Below are positions 33,901 to 46,399 of a stretch of 64,000 bases of DNA, in pieces. The stretch's first letter is position 1; every line of letters starts with the position of its first letter. Position numbers and translations under genes: made by a program. The notes below the pieces were generated by a model. It was given only the letters and a program-made list of their open reading frames with translations, was not told the origin of the DNA and searched no databases. This stretch comes from Sequoia sempervirens (taxonomy: Eukaryota > Streptophyta > Pinopsida > Cupressales > Cupressaceae), in the NCBI GenBank assembly GCA_007258455.2, contig VDFB02018296.1:47356102-47420101 (forward strand). Reading direction: 5' to 3'.

Positions 33901-35437
33901 GAATTTTCCATAAAGTATATAAGACTCTATCCACCTTCCCTTACTCCCTACCCACTTCACAAATAAAAGCTATTCCAAAACAAGGAAGAATTGGCCTCTC
34001 AAAGTCTAAAGGAGAGGTTTATATGGGAATTCCATGTTACTAAAAAATATTAATTGGACATGGCTAAATGGGCCTCCTTCCCAAAGGAATGGGGTTCACT
34101 CCCCCATTCAACTCACTTGGAAGGTCATGGGTTTCCTTAGTTTACTTCTACATGAGCACCCATTCCTATTAAATATTTATTATTTTCAAGAGTTCCCAAT
34201 GTAAGTCCAAACCCCTAAATGCATCCCACATATATTCCTAAGTATCTTACTCATATGTACTGCAATTGGGGTTCTAAAATGACCCAATGAGACAATAATA
34301 CATTTTTTACACCCATATAGAATTGCTCAAATTTTTAAATTTGATTTTACACTTCTAGATCACTTTTTAACACATGGGAATACACATTTACACCAATACA
34401 TTTAAATAAACTCATAAAAATAAAACATAAACATTTACAAAATAACATTGTTCACACTTAGGGGTTTTAGTCCACACTAGCTAAGGTGTTTGGTTCATCA
34501 AGATATATGGTCAAAATTGTTGATAACATGGTGAAACAATACAACAAGAAATGTTGTTCTTTAGTGAATCCAAGCTATTAAACTGTGATAGATCGTAAGA
34601 TGGAATGAAAATAGCAATGAAAGTAAATGAAACCATAACATAATATTTATTGCAAGAAACCCTTATAGTAAAAAACATCATACCTAAAGAGGCTCAATCT
34701 TGTAAGCATCTTTAAAATAGTTACATCAGTACAATATGTTTATCCCTCTAATGTTATAGTATCATAATAGTGCTCAAACGACCTACAAAATAATCTCATA
34801 ATACTACTATCTCAAGGTACTAATTAATAGGAGATATAGATACAAGATACCATGAAGGGTATTAGAAAATAAATGATAAATATTTCTCTCCTAAATATAG
34901 AAGTCCACCTCCACTATGGAGAATCTCAAAACTCACCACACATGGTCAACCACCCTAAATAGTATGTAACTCCTGTTACACCACTTATACATCATAAAGT
35001 TCATCATAATGAGCAAATTTATTTGTTATGGTCACTTTCACATTCTAGGAATTCCATAGGAAGACTGATCAAATCTATCATAAAATTCAAGTATAGAGGA
35101 TCTTCTTACATCCTCTTACATATCATAATCTTGTTCATAATTTCCAAGTATAGGATTTACTAAAAACTTTAACACAATTATAGACATAGGTGACTATAGA
35201 ATACAAAAGCTAGATGCAAACATACAAATATAATAGAATGCAAATATCAGCTAAAATCTAATATTGAGAATATGAAGAGATTGATATTGAATTCCTTATT
35301 TAATGAGCTACAATATATATAGCCTCAAGATTCCAATTCTAGTGAGGATGTGGAAGAGGAAAAAAATTAAAAAAATAAAGGATTCCTTTAACTAAGTTTC
35401 CAAATCTAAGAAGATAAGGAAAAAATTCCAATGAAAG
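33901..35437. other. Intergenic DNA, nothing recognised
   Basis: AT-rich sequence without a credible coding frame, RNA gene or repeat boundary that I can define. It may hold old TE fragments too diverged to name. Confidence 0.4.
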
Positions 35438-36160
35438 AAGGAAATTTTATGTACTTAGTTATCCTATCCTACCTACATAATAAAAATAAATTACCTAGGT
35501 AAAATTAAATAATAACATGCAACTAAATAGGGGTGGTGGAGGTGGGAGTTGGTGTCGACAGTTTGGGGAGAAGGCAGGGGAGAAGTACACTAGGAGGAAG
35601 GAGGATGAGATGCGGGAGTGAAGGAAGAGCTAGATGAGAAGAGATGAAGGAGAGAAAGAGAAGTGGATACAAGGGTAGGAGGTGGAGGAGAAGTAGGGAG
35701 GAGAGGAGGAGAGAAAGAGAGGAGAGAAAGAGAGAAGGAAAGGAGAGGAGAGAAGGAGGACGAAGAGAGAGAAGGAGATGAGAAGCAAGGAGGAGGAGTG
35801 GAGAGAAGGAGGAGAAGAAGAAGGGAGATAGAAGATGATGAATGACAGGAATGAGGTCCCCCGAATGTGGCCTCACTAGTTCATAGCTCCAATCAAAAGT
35901 GTTTACCTACCAAAAAACAAAAGGTGAAACTAAATAATTATACTAACACCAAGATCCTTCCTTTTGTATCTTATCTTGAATGTCATTACAATTACTTGTT
36001 GAGAAGGAAATTCCATGTACTCAGTTATCCTATCCTACCTACATAATAAAAATAAATTACCTAAGTAAACTTAAATAATAAGGTGCAACTAAATAATTAC
36101 ACTAACACCAAGATCCTTCCTTTTGTATCTTATCTTGAATGTCATTACAATTAGTTGTGA
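35438..36160. repeat. 160-bp tandem duplication, first copy split by an insertion
   Basis: A segment beginning gaaggaaatt.atgtact and ending gtcattacaatta.ttgt occurs at 36002-36160 uninterrupted. An earlier copy runs 35438-35529 plus 35937-35998. The two copies differ at several positions. The first holds a 398-bp insert flanked by the 9-bp repeat aactaaata. Confidence 0.75.
35530..35927 (+). mobile_element. 398-bp polypurine-rich insertion with 9-bp TSD
   Basis: Flanked by aactaaata at 35521-35529 and 35928-35936; the empty site is visible in the neighbouring duplicate at about 36085. From 35650 to 35830 the plus strand is almost all A and G. No terminal inverted repeat is seen. A 9-bp duplication is typical of Mutator-like elements but does not prove that class. 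The leucine/serine-rich minus-strand frame here is a composition artefact. Confidence 0.55.
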
Positions 36161-36239
36161 GAGGGTAACTAATAATAAATATTTTTTCTTGCCCACAAAG
36201 AGGGACATCCAATTCTAAAATCTCCATGATCCTTGAACA

Positions 36240-36603
36240 AATAACAGTGTTTGTTGACTACCAGACCAATCACCATGCGGAAGTCAAAGTTGTGCTCATC
36301 AACATCAAGTCTTTGTTGGATAAGGGCTACTCCAAGCTATGGGTTGAGGGAGATTCCCTCAATATTGTTAATTTCCTACTTGGAATTTAGAAGCTGAGTT
36401 GGACTATCGAACAACTGGACGTGGATTCTATAATGATGCTAAGATCTTTTGAAGAAATTTGTGTCACACATATCTATAAGGAAGGCAACTCCCTGGCAAA
36501 TTTCTTTGCAAATGAGGTTGTTAGACTTCATAATTTTAAGGCATGGGAGGAGTACTCTCTCCTTCCTGAGGAATCCAATAGTTTATTACGAAATGATGGC
36601 TAA
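36240..36603 (+). pseudogene. LINE-associated RNase H domain (element F)
   Basis: Plus-strand frame VDYQTNHHAEVKVVLINIKS ... LWVEGDSLNIVNFL ... THIYKEGNSLANFFANEV. This is the plant non-LTR retrotransposon RNase H-like domain, with the AE, GDS and N..A..(A/L)A blocks. The first Asp block is missing at the 5' side, so the domain is truncated or diverged there. A single TAG (near 36388) breaks it. The stop TAA is at 36601. Its job in a LINE is to remove RNA from the RNA-DNA hybrid. Confidence 0.75.
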
Positions 36604-36724
36604 TGTTGACCTTGTGATATGGGATGATCAAGCTATTATTTCCCTTCTTATTATTGCATGCTTTGTGGGTTGTGCTTTGCCTATTTTGTATTTGTCATTT
36701 ATATCTCAGTTGGGGTATTAGTTA

Positions 36725-37547
36725 ATGGTGATAGTGGATATGGGGGTTGATAGGAGAGGAATCAAACGTTTTTCCTATGAGAAATGGAGGAATAAGCATA
36801 AAATTTGAAGAATTTTAAAGCATGGGAATTTTATGTCCTATCTAGAAAGGCTCTATGGCCATGACCCCAATGCCTCTACGGATTTTATCTGCTACTGGAA
36901 TGATAGAAGGTTATAGGTTAATGGTATGGAGTTTGTTATTAATGAGAACTTTATTGCCTCTATTACTGGGCTGATCTCATTCATGGGGGTACGAACAAAC
37001 TTCTCTAAAGTGTATTTGGGCTAATGTGGCAAAGCTCATCATGCAGTATGTTACCCTAGATAGTCAATATACTACTATTTTAGGGCACCATTTTACCCTG
37101 CTTAATCATTTTAGACATGGGTTGCATGTTTCATTTCCTTTCTTTCTTATGTCATCTTTGGAAGTGTTAGTCTATGCACATTTGAAGAATAGAAGGGATT
37201 TTGTTCTTCATGAGGGCCTTATACTGCTCATTATGGAGCATGTGAGAGCACATACTCCTACCAAGTCAATTACAAGAAAGGAGAAGACCATAAGTGAGGA
37301 GTCTTTTTCAACTGGCTTGAAGACCAGTGTTGATGGTGAAGCTGAATGGAATGAGGAGGGTGGTTTGTCGTCTCGAGTGGCGACCCCCTCTAAAAAAAGA
37401 AAGAAGGGGAATTTAAAGAGGAAATGTGTCGTCAAGAAGCTCATCTTGCAGGATTTGAGTTCCTATGGGTCCTCTTCAGATGGAAATGACACAGATATTA
37501 TCTCTGGTGGCTCCCAATCTAAGGAGAACAATGAGCTTCATGGCTAG
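36725..37547 (+). pseudogene. Accessory ORF of LINE F, unidentified domain with basic tail
   Basis: The first frame from ATG 36725 reads MVIVDMGVDRRGIKRFSYEKW, then YLERLYGHDP...CYWNDRRL, then GMEFVINENFIASITGLI to about 37022. After a frameshift, 37026-37547 continues with HHFTLLNHFRHG..VSFPFFLMSSL and HEGLILLIMEHV. An Asp/Ser-rich region with KKRKKGNLKRK (possible nuclear signal) follows. The layout recalls the 'putative plant transposon protein' type of TE-linked ORF, but I cannot name a family with certainty. Internal stops (TGA near 36809, TAG near 36917) fit C-to-T. The function is unknown. Confidence 0.5.
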
Positions 37548-38645
37548 GATTCTAATGTGGTTGGTCGTAGGGAGAATGTCATGTCTAATGAAGAAAGGGA
37601 TAAGGAGGCCAAGGAGATTCTACAAAGGGCCTCTAGACAAATTGCAAAGTTGAAAAAGTAGGTTGTGAAAGGTGGTTTGAAGGATAACAAGGCTCTAGAT
37701 CAGGAGAAGGGTGTGGAGGGAAATGTTGTTGAAATCAATGATTCCCTTGTTCGACAATCACTCAGTGTGGAGGTGTCGGTTGAGAGGTCAATGCATAAGG
37801 AAGAGGGGGTGAATATGAACCTAGAAAACTTGAGCTATTGAAGGTTAATCCTCTCTCTAAGGATTTCTCATATTTGAATGATGACAAGACTTATGTTTGA
37901 GCTTCTAGATATGGCTCGTTTAGGGGCCACATACACTTTTAAGCTTGCCAAGTGGGTGCTACAAAATTTTAATAAGGAAAATATTAAAATTAGGGGTTTG
38001 AAAGAGAATATGTTAAACTAGCCAAAGGGTTCTTCTTCGAACATTCTGATTGAGAGGCTAGTTGATTTAGAGTGCTCCTTTACCAACTTCAAGACCCTAT
38101 GTGAGAATCACCTTAGTGAAATGGAGGGAAAGATTAATGAAACAAATGAAGACATCAAGAAATTATTGTTGGTTAGTCATAGCTCAGTCAATAATAGTGC
38201 AAAGTCCCTGAAGGTCTTATTTGAGACTTGATTAGTCAGCTCAAAGAGGATCAGTTATACTTCACGAAGATGATGGAGAAGGACCAGTCTTCTAAAGGTA
38301 AGGGGAAGAAGGTCGACAAAGATGAAGCAAAAGGCTCGTGTACTAGAACTAGGGGAAACCTTGGGAAGACCTTTGAGGAGGAAAAGAAAGAATTAATGGA
38401 CATGGTCAATCTCCACTACAACTAGGAGATCGAGGTGGCTAATACCTTGAAGAATATGAAATAGTGTATTTTTTTTGTTATTTCTTGTTTCTATTTCATT
38501 GTTGTTGGGTCATTGTGTTTTTTTTATGGTTTACTTTTGGCTATTGCTTATGCTTCAATGTCTATCTATTTAGCATCTTTTTCTCTTTTGTGATGTAAAG
38601 GGTTTCAGGTCCCTTCAAAACCTATTTTTCCAATATAATCAAAAT
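37548..38645 (+). mobile_element. 3' region and tail of LINE F
   Basis: A decayed continuation with Lys/Glu-rich helical fragments (e.g. 38228-38425) and then a T-rich 3' untranslated part. It ends in the block gtaaagggtttcaggtccct, then tcaaaacct, then taatcaaaa (38595-38645). The same 3' block ends D1 and D2. The 5' end of F and its target duplication were not found. Confidence 0.65.
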
Positions 38646-38705
38646 AGTTAGATACAATAAAAATTGTCTAGAGATTTTCAAGGTGAACAAGACCTAATCC
38701 CAACA

Positions 38706-39480
38706 TTCTCCCACGCGACACTTACATGGCAATGACATAATGAGGAATATAATGAATCAATATCTCTTGAAGATAGATCCATGACCTCCATACACCAATT
38801 AAAACATCTTTGTGCTCACAAGATTAGTGAGATAATCTACAACATTCTCTAAGGTGTCCACTTTCTATATCATGACTCTACCACCCTCAATCATTTCCTA
38901 AACAAAGTGATACAATAGACTAATGTTCTTTGTGTGGTCATGATACATCAAGTTTCTAGCCAAATAGATGACACTCTATCTATTTCATCCAATTATAATA
39001 TATCTACACTAAATTCAAATACTCAAACACGACCTTTATAGCCACAATGCTTCCTTCTAGGCATGTGTCATAGCCATGTACTTTAATTCTATAGTAGTTA
39101 ATGTGATTGTAAGTTTTCATTTTCTTATCAAACTAACTACACTTTTAAATAAAGCAAAGACAAAGCCACTCATAGAACTCCTACAATACAAACCACCAAC
39201 TCAATTAAAATTAACATACCCCAATAAATCAACTATCCTCCCACATCATTAGTCCCATGATAATTAATGCAATAGTTAGAAATTCCATGTGAATATTTGA
39301 AAAACCTTTTAACATTCATCTAGTGTTCTTTTCTAGGGTTTGAAATGAATACACTTACAACTCCCACTACTTGGGAGATAGTAAGTCTTATACAATTCAT
39401 GATAAATATGAGGCTTCCAACAATGCTAGCATATGCACATTTTATTGAATGGAATAAGGTTTCATTGAATATTATTTTGG
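38706..39480 (-). pseudogene. Ty1/copia RNase H and polypurine tract relic (H)
   Basis: The minus strand shows, with stops and shifts, the copia RT-thumb/RNase H series: a diverged SNP.KEH block, GYVN.., SGFVFALF, MAMT, and YLARNLMYHDHTKNISLLYH. A polypurine tract GTGTCGCGTGGGAGAA (38720-38706) meets an LTR start TGTTGGGATTAGG at 38705. The LTR is cut short by the 3' end of LINE F about 60 bases on, so F probably inserted into it. Confidence 0.7.
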
Positions 39481-40182
39481 TAAATTAAATATTGGCTTGG
39501 AATTTTTTGGGTATCATGTTATTTTTCTAAAAGGAATATTTATTTGAAGCTATATAGGGCTCAATTTTTATCATTGGGCTTTTGGATTTATGTCAAATAA
39601 AATTATGGATAAAATTTGCAACTCACACATGAAGATTAGGGTCATGCAAGTTTTTATATATAATTGCATGGTTTTAAAATTTCATAGATTGTCCCACACT
39701 CATTTTGTCTACTTAGAAATTATGAAAAAGAAAGGAAAGAGGATGGAATGGTTCCTCCAATTCTATTATCAACAACCTTCTCATAAGTAGAGTAGGGGTT
39801 GGAAATTATAGGGACATCAAAATCTCAAATGAGTGTAGGAGCTTGAACTACAACTGAGATGGAACTCGAAGAAGCTTGATGTATTCTACCTCAATCTCTT
39901 CACCAAGCTTTTAGCTTTGCAAGCAAATGAATTAGATGTATTATTTGGAAACTTTGTAATCTCTATCACTAGCGTGGACTTCTCCAACATTTCCATTGTG
40001 ACTCTTTAGATGCTTAAAGTTGATTTCATTTCTTATTCCATATGTGTCTCCCTATTTAATCAAACTATAATTTGTATTTCTTCAAACTTTGGGGATTTAG
40101 GTTTTAAGTCAAAATATTCAATTTTAGTGAGTATTTTATTGGGAGTCAAAATATATTCTATGGTTTTAAAAGTTGAGGGATT
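39481..40182. other. Intergenic DNA, nothing recognised
   Basis: No credible coding frame or repeat edge. It lies between the copia relic H and the target duplication of D2. Confidence 0.4.
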
Positions 40183-40198
40183 TTTAATTAGGTGTGTT
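40183..40198 (+). repeat. 16-bp target-site duplication of D2 (left)
   Basis: tttaattaggtgtgtt, identical to 43111-43126. Confidence 0.85.
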
Positions 40199-43110
40199 TT
40201 TGATAAGGTAAGCAGGGTTTTGAAAGGGCCCAAAACCTTGTGCAGAGCTGTAGTCACGGAAAAAGTATCCCTTCTACTTTTCTTGGTTTGTTTGTGCCCT
40301 CCTTGTGAGTTAGGCTTAATGTTTCCTTGAGTTAGTGTTGTAATGTGGTTGACACACTCACATTAGGTCTTGGGACCTTGTGAACTAATGAATTTAAATT
40401 GTACCTTTCTAAAGTGTTGTGAAGTGTTATAACACACTTTCACACTTTTCTAAGGTTTTATTAATGAATGGAACATAATAAACTTATTTTTAATCAAAAT
40501 AAACCTTAATCTTGCCTTATTTTTAAGTGTTGTAGAGTGTCGTAACACACTTTCACACTTTTCTAGGATTTTCATTTATAATCGGGCTTTCTTATGCTTT
40601 AATTGGCCCTGTTTTGCATCCACAAGCCTCTTTTAATGCATTTTTTCGAGGATAATCCCAACACCAATCATTAGCCAATCATAATTCATGTGTTTCAAGT
40701 TTGAATGGCCTAGATTTAGTGATTTGGGAATCATTCACCACCTTGGGAAAATGGGTCCCACCTAGATCTTTTGGTCTTTAACTTGGTTTTACACATTTCT
40801 AAGCATCTTTAACAACAGTCCCAAAAATTAAGCCTGGTGGGACTCATTCGCCACCTTAGGAAAATGAGTCCTCTGTGGCCCAAAATCAAAATTAATTCAA
40901 ATTTTTGGCGGGATTTTATTCTTCTAGATCTAATGTCAGCTTGTAGTGTTGTAATTTCAAGAATTTTTGCATAATTGAGTATAAATAGAAGGTTCTTTCA
41001 TTCATTTTACACCTAGCGAGTTGAATGAGTATTATTATAGTAAGTGTGAGTTCACAAGAGCATTCAAGAGCATTAAAGGGAAAATTATCAAGCATTTTAG
41101 AGCAACATTCAAGCATCAATCATCATGTCAAAGATTTCATGCATCATGTTTGTTATTGTGCTAACAATTTTGATGTAGGGTTTATAATTCAAGCAAGTGT
41201 TTCATTCAAGATCAACATTATTCAAAGCAAGAGTCAAAGTCTACATCCATTGCAGTCATCTCAAGCATATTTACAACACTTTAATGCTAGGATTTGGTGA
41301 GTTGCAACATTGTCATTTGTTCACTCATCATTCTCCATTCATATTTTATTTCATTTCAAGGATTGATTTCCAAAATGGGGTTTGACCAAGGAAAACCCCT
41401 ATTCACTAACCCAACAACATTTTCCCCTCTCCTTTGTGTTTGATTTGTAGGTCTAGTTTGCAGATTTCCTAAGGAGCAAGATTGGAGAAAAGTTTTCAAG
41501 AGCTAAAAAGTTGTCAAAGTTGTCATTAAGCCTTGAAGAACCTTGGAGAAGACCTACAGGTTACAAATAGGAGATTTGGATCCAGAAACCACTCAAGAAG
41601 GACAAAGCAAACAAAGAAGAGCAAGATTAGCTTTTGAAGCTTTAGAAAATCCCAACTAGACCAATTCGCCACTTCTAGTGAATGACTCCCAATTATAATC
41701 AATTTTCAAATTCTTGTAGATTCAGATATCCATTTGGCAGATTCTTGTTCCCGCATAGTTTTTCCAAAAATTGGACTAATTTTCCTAGCTTAGCAAATGA
41801 GTCCTAGTTAAAGTCAACTTTTCCAATGTTCTAGACCTCCATCCATTCATTCCCAGATTTCCATGTGCACACCTTCTTGTCTTTAGTTTTCTATTTCATT
41901 TCATTCACTATTCTAGATCATCTAGTGTTACCTTGCATTCAATTAGGGTTTTGCATTGCATCTTAAATTTAATTGTATTTTCCAAGTCTAAACTTAGTGG
42001 TGAACCCCTTATTAGTCTACTTTCAGCCCCTAGGACATCCCTATTGCAAGATCTTTTTCTCTTTTGCATTGAGATCTCTAGGGTTATCCTTGAATGGAAT
42101 AACTTTGAAAGTGGTTGTGATAGCACTTAATAATAATCATTTCACCATACCCATTTTTAGAGGTTCCAAGTGCTAAGAAAAGGAAACTTCCAAACACCAA
42201 AGTATCAAACTTTTCCAACAAACCAAAGAAGCAAAAATAGTGGAAACGCCACAATAACACAACACACTAACAACCAAATCTTGGCACCAAAGAACCAGAA
42301 GCAACATAACACTTAGAACAAACATCAACCCTAAGTCAAAGAAAGAGAAACAACAAAGGCCTTGAGCCAAAAGACTTAAACCCAAAACACAGGGACTGAG
42401 AGCCCCAAAGACCGCCTAAAATAGGCAAGAAAAAAACCACTTGCAGTAGTTGGACTACAACAGACCTTCTGCTCATATTTTTCAAAATTGAGCCTAACAT
42501 ATTCCCACCAGAAGAGGGGTAAGAATCACAAATAGCTATGTACAGAGAAACATTCTTCAAACTGCACCATCCAATCAGACACTGGGCCCAAAACCATCTC
42601 AAAATGATAGGGCTCCCCACTATAGGAGAGGAAGAAGTGGTGACCAAAACTACCAAAGACACCTCCCTCATGTGCAAGCACGCTCCATCTCAATAGGAAC
42701 TAACAAAGGAGAGAAGCACTTCCCACCATTTCTACAACCTCTAGCTCCACCTCAATAGGAGAGGACTCCACCTTAATAGGAGAAATATTCACCTCTATTG
42801 AATACAACATTTGTAGAATATGGTAGCAAGCAAGAACTCCACTAGAAAAGGTAAACAACTCCTCAAGTGTCCAATAGATAGAAAGAATAGGAAGGAAAAC
42901 CACAACCTCCTAGCCAACAACATAATCGACCCAAACCACTATAAATCTAACAACTCCTTCCTCAAACAAAGCACCATCCACCACAAGGGGCAACCAACAA
43001 AGCAGGGAAACCCCCTCAAATAGAAAACCCATTGAAAGCCACAAAAGATAAACCCCTTCAAGGAAAAAATAAACCAAGCCCACAAGGGAACAATACAAAA
43101 GATAAACCCC
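40199..43110 (-). mobile_element. Non-LTR retroposon D2 (same family as D1), split by an E-type repeat
   Basis: Bounded by the 16-bp duplication. The low-coordinate end is the family 3' tail (minus strand GGTTTTGGGCCCTTTCAAAACC..CTTATCAAAA). The high-coordinate part 42150-43110 shares the ctccacctcaataggagagg-type block with D1 (4545-4600). The middle (about 40340-42140) is an E3 repeat and not LINE sequence, so E3 inserted into D2. No intact coding frame is seen. Confidence 0.7.
40340..42140 (+). mobile_element. LTR-like repeat E3 inside D2
   Basis: A third member of the E family: gactcattcgccacctt and gagtcc boxes, a TATA motif tataaatag at 40980, gagcattcaagagcatta, ggtgagttgcaacatt (41295), ggggtttgacc.aggaaaacccc, and a tagtggtgaaccc end-like motif near 41997. 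Two short internal segments with ttgtaatgtg/cacactttcacactttt repeats lie at 40340-40570. Boundaries are approximate. Confidence 0.45.
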
Positions 43111-43126
43111 TTTAATTAGGTGTGTT
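43111..43126 (+). repeat. 16-bp target-site duplication of D2 (right)
   Basis: Exact partner of 40183-40198. Confidence 0.85.
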
Positions 43127-43559
43127 AACATAATGAAAAGAGAAAATTAATATTTTGATATCATCTCACACATTTTAGAATATTAGGTGAGGGAATTTTT
43201 TTTAGTTTTCAAAATATTTGAAGCAAAAATAATTTTTTAATTCAAATTTTGTTAACTTAAAACAACTACAATGTTTAGTATTAGAGGTACCTCTAGTTCA
43301 CATTTACAAATCAAGTTGTTAAAATTGGAAACTATACCTAGTACTTTACACAGTTGTAACAATAATGTTTGTGTCTAGATTTATCTCTATAAATCACTAG
43401 GGAGAATAAGGAATATTGTCATTTTTATTTCCATTTCCCTTTACCATTTTTCTATCACGAGATGTAAATCCTATTGGAAATAAATTTTGATTTTTAAGTA
43501 GGTGGTGGAATTGATACATTGAATCCTTTTTATATGCTACCTAATGTAGAATCATAAAT

Positions 43560-44880
43560 TATCCCCCTTGACAACTTCACACTATGTTTTGCTCCTCTCT
43601 AAGTGATTGGACCTAATTGTACACGTAATTTCCTAAATTACGCATTTTGTGGCCCATCTTAACACTTATCAAGGAATTAAATATGCAAGACCCAAATATA
43701 CATTTAATGTTTTACTCCTAGCACTTTGGATCCCCGAGATTGAGGGATTTGGACTAGGGTGTCCTTGCTCCCTAGTCCCCCGTAATGTGGACCCAAAATT
43801 CAAAGTATTGATGGTAGTAATTTAATATTTGAAATTCAAATTATGATTATCCGTCATCAGGATTCAATTTTGAGAATTAGAGAAATTTCATATAAATACT
43901 AAGTATTTTCATAATTTTAAATGACAACAAGAAGAATAAGGATCAAACAATTGTGAAGAGCAACTTTTATACTTCAAGATCAAGTCAAGAGCAGAATTTA
44001 GAGATTTATGTGAGTTTTTTCATGTTTATGCATGTATTTTGTTTGTGAGGACTAACACTTGTAGGTCTTAAAAGCAAGCCAAGCCAAATCACAATCAAAC
44101 CTTGAGGAGATGTGCATGAATTTAGTCCTTCAAGGAAATTATATTTGAGTGGTGATTTGTATTCCAGTGTTGATTCATCATTCATTTGTTATTTTAGCCT
44201 CTATCCCTTAAAAGGATAAGCCCTCTTTCATCAATTTTTCCATTGTGGGGGTGGAAACACCAATACGAGGTTTGACTGAGGTAAGCCCCTATATGGTACA
44301 ACCCTTCCTCTCCTTTTGAATGTGTAGGTACATATCTAAAGAGGATTGAAGGAATATTTGAAGACAATTCACTCATCCATGTATTCAAACCCTACAACTT
44401 GACAAGATCTAAAAACTACAATATCTCATCAATAGATGAACATCTAACAATGGGATTTGAAATTGAGAAGCTAAAGATTGGGTACTCGAGGAATATAAAA
44501 TCAAATTCTGGTTTCAAACAATCAAACTACAACATCCTTCCACCCTAGTCCACCCAAAATCAACTCAGATTCAAACTACAGGTGCACACATGTCTGTTGT
44601 TTCCATTTTTGGTCCTTAAATCTGATTTTCACTTTCCATTTTTTTGTATTTGCATCAAAGTAGTGCATTTTCATAGTTAGCTAGCCATATAATTGTATTT
44701 TATACAAAATACATTCCAAAGCATTCTAATTCAGATCCTAGGGTTGATTGACTCACCTTTCAGGTTGCAAGTCAATCTCATATCCTAGCTAATCTTGAAT
44801 TCTAAATGATAAGCCCTCATGGAAAAGTCTTGAAATCCTAAGGTGAAGTCCTAGGGTTTCACTTTTCCACCTTATCATTT
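43560..44880 (+). mobile_element. LTR-like repeat E2
   Basis: Aligns with E1 from tatcccccttgacaac (43560) through tataaatact (TATA-like, 43891), gatgtgcatgaatt, gggtggaaacacc, and ggtttgactgaggtaagcccc. It ends in ccttatcattttggtgaacccgacac near 44871-44895. The last phrase looks like an LTR end plus primer site (tggtgaacccgacac), though I cannot match it to a specific tRNA. About 1.3 kb, without coding. Confidence 0.55.
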
Positions 44881-46320
44881 TGGTGAACCCGACACATTAA
44901 AATTATAGGAATTTTGAAATATGAAGCATATCATCTTAGACCTAAGATTAGCATTGCATTATTTTGCACTGTTCATTTAGGCATTCGTTATTGCATCAAA
45001 AAAGCATAAATTTTTTTCAAAGAATTGCATATCATATTACATCATAGGTTGCATTAAGGTTATTTTTAGTCATCATAGGTTAGATCTACATCTTAATTGC
45101 ATTTATACATTTGGTCATTTTAGATCTGAAATCAAATATAGTGTTCATTGCATTCATTTAGGCATTTTTGCATTTAGTCTTGAAAAAAGGTGAAAAGTGC
45201 ATTATTTTGTTGCAAAAAGATTTCAAGATCTTCATTTTCAAAAATTGCAAGTTAAGATCTGGAAATTGCATTTAGAATTGTATTTTCTTATTTCATCATT
45301 TTAAATTGCTTGCATTTTACATTGCATAATCATAAAATAGTCAAATTCTAGAAAAGTATTCATGGTCAATCCTGAATCTTCACATAATAGAACACTTAAA
45401 CCATAGTACAAACACTGAAACTTTAAACTTAGTTAAAAAATTCCAGACTAGGGCATCCTTGCACCCCTATCCAGCTAAATTTGGCTAATTTTTTTGTCAG
45501 ACATAAGTTACTATGTTTTTTGTGTATTTTTGTTCTCTAATTTTTTATCCTGTATTTTTAACTATGTTGGTTGATAAATCTGTCCTTTAGAAATCAACAC
45601 AAATTGACTCCATTTTAGCCAAAAAAGGACTAATCTATCAACAATAGTTGGAGAGATCACCATTGCATTGGTGATCTTCCTCTAAATTTTATTTGAGGTA
45701 CAACTCCCTCTTCTGATATAATCTTTGATTTTTTGAATTTTAAGAAATCAGGGGTATGCTTTTAACCAAAAAGTAGAAAAGGCAAACTAATATTTATCCA
45801 TAGCCATGGAAATAGATGCAATTGAAAGTGATTTGAAACTACTAATTAATGTTGGAAATTAAAATGGAAAATGTATTCAATATCATAACTCACATACCAT
45901 ATTATCAAAGCTTGTTAACTTGAATCATTTCAATCTCAACATTTGCTATAAATAAATGAACAAGATACCAAAAAACAACACATCCTCACAAGGAAGGAAT
46001 GTACAAATTCTTATCTAAGCTCACAGGCTTATTCATAAACATTAGCATTTCATTTATAATTCATTACACATGTAGACAACAAACATCTACAACAAGATAA
46101 TCAAAACTGTAAAATTTGACCCTTCAATTAAGATCATTTCTTTCTCATGCATCACAGTGCAAGGGGGATCCAAATTTCGGACCCTTGCAATGTCTCAATA
46201 AAATATATTTATAGTTTTTAGCAACATAACTATCACCAAAGTCTTGAAATAACTAAAAGTAACTAATTCTTGAAAGAATCAGAATAACCAAGTCTAACAT
46301 TACTAAATGAGAAGATAAAA
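44881..46320. other. Non-coding region after E2 (leader-like)
   Basis: AT-rich with repeated gcatt/ttgcat phrases (45000-45320) of the kind found in retrotransposon leaders. No gag frame follows. The rest is featureless to me. Confidence 0.4.
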
Positions 46321-46399
46321 CTAGAGGAATTAAAAGATGTTTATTGCTGGAGCAGTTGGGCATGTGAATCGACGAGAGCTTCCCCTTTAGGTGGTGCTT

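Noticed and set aside
35523..35876. 117-codon Leu/Ser/Pro-rich frame
   Set aside because: Translation of a polypurine strand's complement; low-complexity artefact.
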